Assembly: GCA_030278955.1 (NCBI GenBank)
Contig: JAOANR010000005.1
Span: 31,549,849 to 31,613,848 of the forward strand
DNA length: 64,000 nt
Direction of reading: 5' to 3'
Source: Hygrophila difformis
Lineage: Eukaryota > Streptophyta > Magnoliopsida > Lamiales > Acanthaceae
The notes below the pieces were generated by a model. That model ran no database searches and had not been told where the DNA came from. It saw nothing but the letters and a program-made list of their open reading frames with translations. A program made the position numbers and the translations under genes. Positions 35,701 to 47,700 of the stretch are shown piece by piece. Numbering within the stretch: position 1 is the stretch's first letter; each line of letters opens with the position of its first letter.

Positions 35701-38700
35701 CTACATAATAGAGTCAAATCTTTAGTATGAAGGAACTTTTGGGAATTATTATTTACGGACTGGAACGGACGGAAGCAGGCTTCCTTTTGGTATTTTTTTC
35801 TCTATTCAAAATAAAGATTTCTACATTATTTTATAACAATTTGGTCCGACCTGCCGGATCTCGACATGCCGCCGACCACACGATCGGCGGACGTAGAAAG
35901 CCGCCTGTCGGCGCTCGAAGACAACATAGCAGCCCTTACCGCGGCACATGCAGATACGCGACAACAAGTTGATAGTGTGAAAACCACCCAAACCCTCAAG
36001 CATCCCAAGAAACCTCTGGACATCAAGAACCCCAAACAACAATCGGAGTGGACCGACTCCCCCTTCTCCCAGTCACCGTATCATTACCCAATGTCGTGCT
36101 TCCGGTGTTCAATGGGAACGATCCAATTGGTTGCATCGAGAAAGCTGAGCAGTAGTTTGAGTTACACGAGGTAGTTGGAAACCGTAAGGTTCTGGGATCA
36201 AGTATTTCGATCAAGGCATGAGGATTCCTCTTGGCGTGACTTCACACAAGCCATGGTCCGGAGGTTTAATGATCGATTTGCAGGGAGTCCATATGAACGC
36301 ATTGTCTCCTTGAAACAAGATGGGGATGTTGACACTTATATTGACAGATTTTTACAATTAGCACAACAAATCCAGACTTGACCGAGGAACATGTTTTGGG
36401 ATATTTTTTTAGCGGCCTTGACAGGACATTTCGAAATCGATTAAGACCATTAGACCCCAAGGATTTGAATACGACAATCATGATCAGCTGTAGTGTTGAA
36501 ATTGAGATTGTAGAATCACAAAAACGCGGACCCGGCCGCTATGGGGTTGCTCGGCCTCCACCCTCCAGAAAAACAGGATCCTCCATTACAGTGTCAAGTT
36601 TCTCATAAGGGCATGCCTTCGAGCAAAGAGGAAGCATGAACGATCGATTCAGCTCCTCTCGTTTGTCACCCTCCAGCCACTCCTCATCCGCAATTTAAAC
36701 GTCTCTCACCACAAGAATTTAGTGACCTCTGAGCAAAGGGGTTATGTTTCCGTTGCAAACAAACATACAGTCCAACACATGAGTTCCCCATGAAACAAAT
36801 ACGGGCACTCATCATGGATGAAAAAGATCCCTTGGGATGCGGAATTAGAGCAATTCCAGGATAAGGACAGTGAGTCATTTGGACAAAGGATGCAAGGGGA
36901 GGCAGCTGAAAACACAGAAGATGCGTCTTTACCCTTAATACTCGTTAACTGGGTTCACCGGACCACAAACTATGAGGCTCTACGGAACACTTGGGACAAC
37001 AAAAATTACAATATTAGTTGACAGCGGTGCAAGTCATAATTTTATCTCCAACGATTTAGCTGGAAAGCTCTCATTATCAATTCAACATGCGGGAATTTTT
37101 ACAGTAACGTTGGGGGATGGCTGACAATTATCATGCACACGGGTATGCAAAGACTTAAGCTTGGAAATTGGTGAGGCAAAAATTATGGCACATTGTTATG
37201 TGTTTCCACTTGGCTATGTGGATGTAATATTAGGAGCTGCTTGGCTCCAAACATTAGATGAGGTGAGAGTAAACTGGGGGACCATGACTTTGACATATAC
37301 CCAAGGAGATCGGTTGATTACCCTACAAGGCGACACAACATTATCCAGAACACCAGTGACATTGCGTTCATTACTTAAAACAACGGAGACGGAATTTATG
37401 GCAATTGTAATGGATTCTCAGGACCGTATGGAAACTAACATTCCCATGCTAGTTGGGCAACAACACATAGCGGGAGAGAAACAATTGGAGAAGATCTTGC
37501 ATACCTATTCTGGTGTGTTCTAGGACACAGGAATGCTTCCTCCCATCCGAGTAAATGATCACAGGATCGAGCTTCAGCCGGGATCAGGACCAGTTTTAGT
37601 AAGACCATATCGCTACAGTCATTTACAGAAAGATGAAATAGAGCGGATGGTAAGGGATATGCTCATGACAGGGATCATCCGGCCTAGCACGAGCCCCTTT
37701 TCCAGTCCAAGGTTATTGGTTAAGAAAAAAGACGGAAGCTGGAGGTTCTATGTCGATTATTGTGAACTAAATAAGGTGACAGTGCCCGATAAATACCCCA
37801 TTCCAGTAGTACAAGAAATGCTAGACGAATTAATAGGGTCAGTGGTTTTTTCCAAAATTGATCTACGTTCCGGCTATCACCAGATTCACATTTGTAAGGA
37901 AGATGTATCACAGAGAGCATTTCGCACATATAGTGGGCATTATGAGTTCCTGGTTATGCCTTTCGGTCTCACCAATGCCCCCCCGCCACCTTTCAGTCCA
38001 CCATGAATGATCTCTTTCGACCTTATCTTCGCAAGTTTGTACTGGTTTTCTTCGATGATATTTTGATAAATAGTCGGACGTGGGATGATCACATACAAGA
38101 CTTGAGGATGGTCCTATATAATTATTACAGAATAATCAATTCACTACCAACAGGAAGAAATGCTCCTTTGGTTGTCAGGCGGTGCAATACCTGGGCCGTA
38201 TTGTTTCTGGAGCAGGAGTTGCTACGGATCAAAGTACGATCATGGCCGTTCAATCTTGGCCGACCCCATCTTCTATACGTGGTGTCCGAGAATTCTTAGG
38301 CTTGACAAGATACTATCGATGGTTTATACGGAGCTATGGACACATCGCTCGACCACTCACACAACTTTTAAAGAAGGAATCAGGTGGCAAGCTTGCGTGG
38401 CCACCCGAGCACAATGTGCCTTCAGCAAATTGAAAGACGCTCTTATTTCAGCCCCTGTTCTTGCAATGCCTGATTTTCAAAAGCCCTTTGTGATTGAGTG
38501 TGATGCCTCTGGTGTAGGCATAGTGGCAGTCTTGATGCAGGAGGAATGTCCAATAGCCTATTATAGTAAAGCATTATTCGATTGCACAATAACAAATCAA
38601 CTCACAAACGCGAGTTAATGGCACAGGCACTCGCCATCCAGCACTGGAGACCTTACTTAATTAGGAAACATTTCACCATTCGCACATATCATCAATGCCT

Positions 38701-41700
38701 GAGGAACTTTCTCTCTCAAAAAATTACAACACCTGGACAACAGAATTGGATGGTTAAATTGTTGGGCTATAATTATACAGTGGTTTACAAGCCGGGAAGT
38801 GTAAATTCAGCAGCTGATGCTTTATCAAGACGAGAGATTCCGGACGACACTGTGAAACCAATGAAGGCATCCACTTTCATGGCTCTATTTTTTGTAGTAT
38901 GGCCAGATTTTGAAGAGCTTGTAGAGGAACAAGCATCCAATCCCACGCTACGTGCAATCATGGACTCATTAAAAGGGAATTCCTCCGCCTATTTTGGCTA
39001 TGAATTATTGGGTGGAAAGTTATATTATAAAGATCGTTTCGTCCTGCCAACGAGTTCAAAGTGGATTCCAAAACTTCTCCAGGAATTTCACGACACCCCA
39101 CAAGGCGGACATGCAAGCATCTACCGAACGTATTGTCGCAATGCAGGAGGCTTGTATTGGCACGGCATGTACAAGACAGTCCAGAATTATGTCTGCGCTT
39201 CTCTAGTATGTCAAAAATCTAAGTATGAAGCAATGTCACCTTCGGTCTGCTCCAGCCATTGCCAATTCCGTCCACGGTTTTGGAAGAGATTTCAATGGAT
39301 TTCATTACAGGACTTACCCCCTCCCAAGGGTAAACCACCATTCTTGTAGTGGTTGATAGATTTTCAAAATATGGACACTTCATAGCATTGCAAGGTCCTC
39401 ATTCTGTAAAGAAAATAGCCGATATTTTTATTCAAGAAATCATACGACTACATGGTGTGCCAAAGTCAATTGTGACTGATCGAAAGAGTTGTTTAAACAG
39501 CAGGGTACAACATTGAAATTCAGTTCTTCCTATCATCCCAAAACTGATGGACAGACAGAGGTGCTCAATCATGTGCTCGAAACATACCTACGTTGTTTCA
39601 CTTCCAAACAGCCACGAAAATGGGTGGACTGCCTATCCTGGGCATAATATCACTACAACACGGCATACCAAGGGGCTGCAAAAACCACCACATTCGAGGT
39701 CGTATACGGACGAGCACCACCTAATTTTTCCCGTGTCCTTCCAGACGAGTGCCAAGTGCATTCAGTGGCTGAAATGCTTGGAGGAAGAGATTGCATCTTT
39801 CCATCCTAAGACACCACTTGGCCCGGGCACAACAAAGTATGGTACACCAAGCTAATAAACATCGCCGTGATATAGAATTTTCAGTAGGTGACAAAGTTTT
39901 TCTAAAGATTCGTCGCCACAGGCAACTCTTTATGAGAGGAGGACAGAAAATACACAAACTATCTCCTAAATTCTATGGTCCCTTTGAGGTGGAGAAATGC
40001 ATAGGATAAGTGGCTTACAAGTTAAAACTTCCTGCTTCCAGTCGGGTACATCCAGTGTTCCAATTTTACAATTTTACATTTTTGTCCCTTCCCCAACACA
40101 CAAACCAAAAAAATAGAAATTGAATGGAGAGAGAATGAGAGTAGCATTTATAAGAACAAAAGAGTAATGTTGGAAAAATAAGACATAAATGTGTAAAATG
40201 ACAAGTATTTTGAATTTTTTTAGTTTTTTAAAGATAACTAATAAGGAACTGAGGGAGTAATCTTTAGTATAATAATGTATTTATCTGAATTAAAAAGTTG
40301 GGCTAACAAACCAAAACGCAATTGCTCTCCAAATGTATTTCTTAAACTTGTTATTTCCGAATGAGTTGCAGTATGATTCGATTAGGCTATTGTCTAAATT
40401 GTCTTGACAGGTGCCATACCTCAAGAAATTGGGAATCTCTATAAACTTCAAGAACTGTATCTTGACTACAATAGCTTATCAGGTATAAATTGCTTTATTT
40501 ATGATTCTGCTTTGTTGAATAATTCAACATATATCTTTTATTTATTCGGTCTTCAAATAGGTTAAGGATAAATACCGTGGCGAAACCAGGAATGTTAATA
40601 AGGGGAGCCGAATTCACTAAAAAAAAAATCACAAAAAAACTAATCCAAAATCAAATGCAAACTATTTTAAAATATCATTCAAATAACGCTATACAAAATA
40701 AGAAACATAACTTCAAACTGAGATAGAAGAACGTCCACGATCAACAAGTGAAGATTGATAACAGTTAGAAGTTGGTCCTTTTCTTGATTTCCTTTGTTGT
40801 TATTGCATAGTTCACTTTAATTAATAATTTAGGAAATTATTAGACTTTGAAATTTGATTTATAGTGATGTTTGATTGGTGATGGAACGGTAGAAAACCTA
40901 GTGGAGAAGGAAGAGGTATAAGTGGAGTTTAGAGAAAGCTTTACTTCAATATAATTGGACCAAGAATTATTGGATTATAAAAAATTGGGTTCTTAAAATT
41001 CAAATGACAAAATAATAACTATGGGAGGACTCATACTAATATAACATTTTACTATATCTAACATATACACAACTGGCTATTAGGGTGTATAAGAAGACCT
41101 ATAATTTTTGGGGGACCCTTATTTTAATTTTTTATTTTATTTTATGTTCCATCCGTCTCATTTAATTTGTCTTGTTTAACTTCTGTACACAATCCAATGC
41201 ATTTTTATAATCTTTAATATCTCAAAAATATACAATGAAAACTATTTTGTATTATATATATTCTAAAGCTATATGATCATACGATTCTAAGTTCTAACAA
41301 GACCTAACTCAACTATTTTTTTCCAAATATATACTTGTAAGAAAATTATGTCAAAGCTGAACATGGAACAGTATCAAAAAAGTCAATCAGGATCTGCTAG
41401 CGGATAGCGGATCATCGGAGAAAGAATTGTGAGACAATATGCTCTTCCAATCTGCTATCTGCTAGCGGATCCGCTCGCTCCCAAACATCCCCATAATAAC
41501 TGGGACGGAGAGAGTATTTTTCATATAATAAATTAAAATAAATTTAATTTAGTTTATTGAACACGGTAATAGAAATTCATTGACTAAATTGTTAAGTGAT
41601 TTAGAATAGTGTGGAATTCTTCTACAATAATGTTAGTTGAGAGACTTAGAAAATATAAGAACTTGGTTGATGAATTTTGTCACTAAAAATGTTAGAATAC

Positions 41701-44700
41701 TTACTTTTTAAGTAGAAGTTTTTTTTCTTTGTATTTTCTTTTAATTTTATTCATTATAAAGAACTACGGTCATTGGTACGGTAGACAATTTTTTAGGTTA
41801 AATTGTTTTCTTCTAATATTGTTTAAATTATACTGTTAGTTTTACAATAATTTGAAAATTTTATAATTAATTTTTTAAATACGATAAGGGGACCTAAAAT
41901 TCTTATTAGAACAAGGCCACAAAAAAATGATTAGATGGGTGAACATATATAATACTCCGTACTATATTGTAGGCTTGTTTCATAATTCATGGGGTCCGGG
42001 CAATACCTTTTATTGCCCTAGTTTCGCCCCTGGATAAATACGTCTGAATTAGCATAATAGATATTACGTTAAATATTTACAAGATATTTCAGTCATATAT
42101 TATCGTTTGACACAAATATGGAAAACTCAAATTTCGATACACTAACACTTGCAACACTTGAACATAGAATATGTCATGCGAGGGTTAAACCATGGAACAA
42201 ATGAAGTATGGGTTCTAGTAACCTTCAATTCACCTTGGGCCTAATTGAAGTCCTAAATTAAATTATTTTCCTTCGATCCCAATTAAAGTGAAACATTTTC
42301 TTTCTTTTGGTTCTCCCATCTAATGAAAATCGGTTATATAAATGGTAAAAACGCCAAACTGTTGTATAATATTGATAAAATCAACCTATTAGATATATAC
42401 TATGGGTAATATTTCTATAGGAGATGTATCTGTATGTTTATTTGGTTATTTGATTGGATAGAGATGAGGAATTAAAGTAAGAGAGATATAAGAATTGGTT
42501 ATTGTATTACTTGAATCATACATAAATTTGAGAGAGGTAGCTATACATTTATAGTACAAAAACTCTTCCAAGTGTTACGCAAGCTCTTTGCCAATATAGT
42601 AATAACGTCAACAAATGATGCATCACAATTATTGACACTGCAACGGTGGTAGTTATAAATGTGGTAGTGATAGTCCTCAATTGTGGGCAGCAAACATTCA
42701 CCTAATAATTCAAAACCCAAAGATTTCGTAATGTCACCGCCACACCACTGAAGCAAGAGACGACTAATTTTAATCTCGTTTGAAAGATATTATGGTTAAG
42801 TGTACCGTCTTTTAAACACTTATCGCACATAGAGTTTAAAAATATAAAAAAAAATGAATTAAAATAAATATTCAATAGAATTTATATGTTTCAAAAATTC
42901 TTTATTCTAGAGCCCAATAATTTGTATGGGGAAAAATAAAATAAAATGAATGTGATATCTAAATGTGGATATTTTGAAAAAATAACTAAATGAATATCCA
43001 TGAAGTAAATAACTAAAAAATGTGATATGTCTTTAGTAAACTATTTTTCTTTCCCATGTATATGCTTCATGCCTTCAGATGAAATATGTAAAATTAGGGG
43101 GAAAAAAAATACTCAAGTTTATATGAAATTTCGTCATGCCCTTTAATCTGGATTATATTGTTTCCTATAATATGATTACAGGATCTATACCAAAAGAAAT
43201 TTGCAGCTTAAACAATCTTCGAACTCTGTATCTTGACAATAATAACCTAACAGGTATGATTTATATTCGACACACGTTGTTGTTGTTGTTTTTTTTTTTT
43301 TTTTGGATTAGCCGAGGCTGGAGAAAAAGTTCGACACTCGATTTGGTATTTAAAGAATCAAATTTAATTTTTTTTAATGTTGTCCATATATGGATATATG
43401 ACAAGTCGTTTATATAATAATGTAAATATTAATCATATTTTCTTATCAAATTTAAATAATCTAATGATGATCATAATTTTGGAGGATGATATTGAACCTT
43501 ATATTGATGTTCACATTTTAGCTTTGCAAAACAATATTTTGAACTAAAAACAAAAAAAGAAAAAGAGAAAAAATAAATTTGAATAGACTACACTGAAGGC
43601 ACACTTTTTTTCTTAATCATGCTAGAAATTGGTTATTTTAATATGTTACAATTCTTCTGTCGTCCAAATTCATATGCATGCCAGGATCCATACCCGACCA
43701 AATTGCGAGGTTACGTTTGCAAGAGCTGTATCTTGGCCAAAATAACTTGTCAGGTAAAACTTATATTGCGTACATGATTTTTCATTGCATCATCATAATA
43801 ATAATAATAATAATAATAAAACATATCGTCACAAAATACAAATTAGAAAGTAGAAAAATAGAAAAAAAAACCCCAAATCATGTCAGAACTTTTGTCCGTT
43901 TTCAATGTTCCCATAATTATGTAGTTCACTTAATCCATCCTATATATTTGCTAATTATCGCTAAAATCATCGCATCCGTGGTTAATGATCTCCCAGGCTA
44001 CCGTATCGCGAGGATTAACAGGTTAATCAACCTGCAATTTTCGTCCGTTGCAACTTTCGTCCGTTTCTCAAATGGTTCCATATTTAACCCGTTACTCCGT
44101 GACACGTTAGCCTGGGAGATCAATAACCTCGGATGGGATGATTTGGCGAGAATTAACAAATATATTGAATGGATTAAGTGAATTGCACAATTATGTGACC
44201 ATTGGAGAAACGGACGAATGTTGTGGGGGTGATTTAGGCTTTTTTTTCGAAAAATATATATTTATTTATAAGATGTTTCAATCATATATATTATCCTACG
44301 ACACTAATTTGGAAAATGTATATAAGAGGATACAGTACTGCTTGCAGCACTTGAACATGGTATATGTTGTGCTAAGGACTAACCCATTTATAATTCAATC
44401 CTAATTGTAAGGTAATTTAATAAGGTTGAGTGCTACATTCATTGGCTTCTTTGAAAACACTTTTCCGACTTTAGATTCATTTCAACATTTCAATAATGTT
44501 TGAGAAATAATAATTAAAATTTAAAGTTATTAAGCTAAAATATAATTTTAAATTGAGATATTTTTGAGAAGTTGTGATAGATATTAAAGTTTCAAATTAG
44601 ATTATAGAAGTTGGAGTTTGAAAACGTAAAAACTGTGGAGCGATAGCATTTGAGACAACTATTTTTGGCCCAATGGAAATATATGGTTTTACTCTAGATG

Positions 44701-47700
44701 ATGTCGGTTTGGTAGTGAGGGCTTATCCCACAAATGAATATTAGTTGTTTCCAGCGTGCTTTGGCGTCATGCACACATACGTTTCAGACTTCACGGGGGT
44801 CATTCATCCTAGAATTACTTGAAGACAAGTATACTTAATTTTGAAAAAATTATAGGATGGCTACCAAGAAAGACATGTATCTTGATGACATGATGGTATG
44901 AGTAGATTGTTTCACTCCTTTGAAGCTATCCACATTATATTTTTCCCCTTAAGGTTGCAACATCCTCAATGTGTATCTACCATCCACATACTATGGACCA
45001 TGCCTCATCCATCCCTATCTCATTGATTGTTCTACCCGCTATGTGTCTCAGTCCCACGTAATGTGATCGTAATTTGACATTGATACCATATTTCACTTTC
45101 TGAAATTGAAAACCGAAAAAGTTTAGAGATGTCAACGTCACGTCACACCTTCCAAGGAAGTCACTACTTGTTTCGAGCTCATTTTAGGATAAATAAACCG
45201 TCTTATAAATACTTATCACACTTAAAGTTTAAAAAACATTTGCTTAAAAATATAAAACACAAATTAAAATCAATATTCTATTTTAATTTGGGCTTAAATA
45301 AACCGTTTTCTAAATAGAATATTTATTTTAATCTAGGCTTTATATTTTTAACAAATGATTATTAAACGTTAAGTACGATAAGTTTTTAGAAGAAATTATA
45401 CTTAGTCTTAACAACTTTCAAGTCAGCACGAAATGAGTCATATATTTCTCGGAAGTTGTGGCAGTGATATCTCCAAACGTTTTTCGCCTTTGAATTTCCG
45501 TAGTGTTGCGTGTTTAGTGTTTAAAGTTTAGGGATTAAAATTTAGCTATTTCTTAAATAAATATTTATTTCTTGTAGGTTTTTAAGGTATTTTTAAAACT
45601 ACGCGCTAAAGCTGGTATTTTCTCTCGAAAGCAGCCAAAATAAACTTCTTTTATAAGATTTTTCCCGAAAACATATATCCTTTGAAAAGAAAGAATCATA
45701 TATTAATCATTCTGAAGTTAGTGAGTATTATATATCTTCATGGGATAAATACTAAAATAGTCAAGTAACTTACCTTTAAATATGGAATCGTCTAAAATCA
45801 ATTTGAATTTCTCAATTAGGCCTATAACTATACAAATGACGACCCATTTAGTTCTCCAAACCACTAATGGAGATTAGTGCGACAAGCAATACTCATTTCC
45901 ATTTGCTCCCGTAACTTATACATGATGCTAATTTGGTCCCACAAGTCTTACATAATGCCAATTTAGTTCATATTGTCATTAAAAATATATGGACCAAATT
46001 AGTATTAGAGATAAATTATGAGACTTAATGGGTATTACGTTTAACACTAATCATCATTAGTTTATTTGAGGACTGAATGTGTTGTAATTAGTGTAATGAG
46101 TGTAATCGTAAGACCATTTGAGAAATTCAAATATTTTTTGGACAATTATTATGGAATTAAAGGTGAGTTAGTGTAACTATTTTGATCCTTATCCTATATC
46201 TGGTCATGGCTTTTGAATAGACCCACAAAATATTGGGGCCAATTTACCACATGTACCATATGGAATTTATCAAGTTCTTGGTATGTAGTTAATCAAATAT
46301 TATCATATGATATTTATGAAGTTCTTGGAATATGCTTTCCCCAAATACTTATGGTGTTTACTATGTTATTCCACAGATACGATATGGTATTTACCAAGTT
46401 CTTTGGTATGTGCTTTACTACAAATATTATGTGGTGTTTACCAGGTTAATGATATGTAATTTACCACTATATTGATATGTGATTTACCAAAGCTACTATA
46501 TAATGTTTATCAAGTTATTGGTACGTGGTTTAGCACACTATACCAGTATGGTTTACCACATATACCATATGGTATTTACCAAATTCTTGGTATGTGCTTT
46601 ACCACAAATATCTTATGGTGTTTACTAGGTTATTCGACAAATATCATATGGTGTTTTCAAAGTTCTTGGTATGTACTTTACTACAAATATCTTATGCTGT
46701 TTACCAAGTTATTGGTATGTGTTTTACCACTGTATTGGTATGTGCTTTACTAAGTGCTTGGTATGTGGTTTACCAAGTTATTGGTATATGTTTTGCTTAA
46801 TGTCATGGATCTCTTGGTTACTAACTTGCTTAAAATGGATTAAGAAGAGATTAAGCGGAAGATTAAGAAAATGATGAAGAGCCGAAATGAAAATAAAGGG
46901 ATAAGGAAGCAAAACCGCAACAAGAATCGGGGGAAGAAACCAAAGTGTAGAAACCTTGACCTCAGCCCAATCCTTCCACTAGAGCCTCGGTTTGGTGATC
47001 AACAATGGAAGCTTCAAACCATTGTTGATGAATGTTTCCCAACAAACATACAAAGGTGTGTGAGAGGGAGTATGCTCTCGGTTTGATCTTTTGAAAGTGA
47101 AGATGATTTCATTCAATAACAAAAATGACTTACAAGTGTGGGGAAGGCCATATATATATATAGGCCAACCCATTCAACAAGTAAACTAAAGGATTAAACA
47201 ATCCTAGCAATGTTTTAAACAGGAGAAAATAAAGAGCAAGAAACTGGAACAGCTATGACGTGATCCCACAGTTACAAAGCTATCCTCGTTTGGCGTCGTA
47301 GGTTGGCCTAACGTCGTAGGTGCCCTCGGCTTCCATCTCCTTCTTACGACGTGAAGCAAGGTGTGCGACGTGAAACGGGGTTAGCATCGTAGTCCCTGGC
47401 TAGCGGCGTAAGCGTCTTCTGCTTCCTTCTCTCTCTTACGACGTGAAGCACTCCATACGACGTGTTACTAGGTTAGCATCGTAGGTCCTGCTTAGCGTCG
47501 TAATTGTGTAGAATTCTTCCAAATTTCATCCGTCTGGGGCCCACTGCTCCTGATAACTGTTCCAGCGTTGAACGGCCATTGACGGGCGACGGCGACTTTT
47601 CCGGCGAAGTTTTGGTCAGATTCCGGCGACTTGGTCGGAGCTCCGATGAACTTTCGGCGAAGGTGACGGCGACGGCGGTTGCGGTGGGGTCCGCTTCTTT

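Larger units (their letters stand above)
40576..42032. mobile_element. MULE-like element in intron 4
   Basis: Ends CGTGGCGAAACCAGGAATG (left) and, read inward from the right, CAGGGGCGAAACTAGGGC. A perfect 9-bp target duplication GATAAATAC lies at 40567-40575 and 42033-42041, as expected for Mutator-like elements. The 1457-bp interior is AT-rich without transposase and hosts a Stowaway-like MITE. Confidence 0.8.

Noticed and set aside
46213..46874. Overlapping frames rich in Phe/Tyr/Leu
   Set aside because: Created by the minisatellite; periodic residues, no domain.
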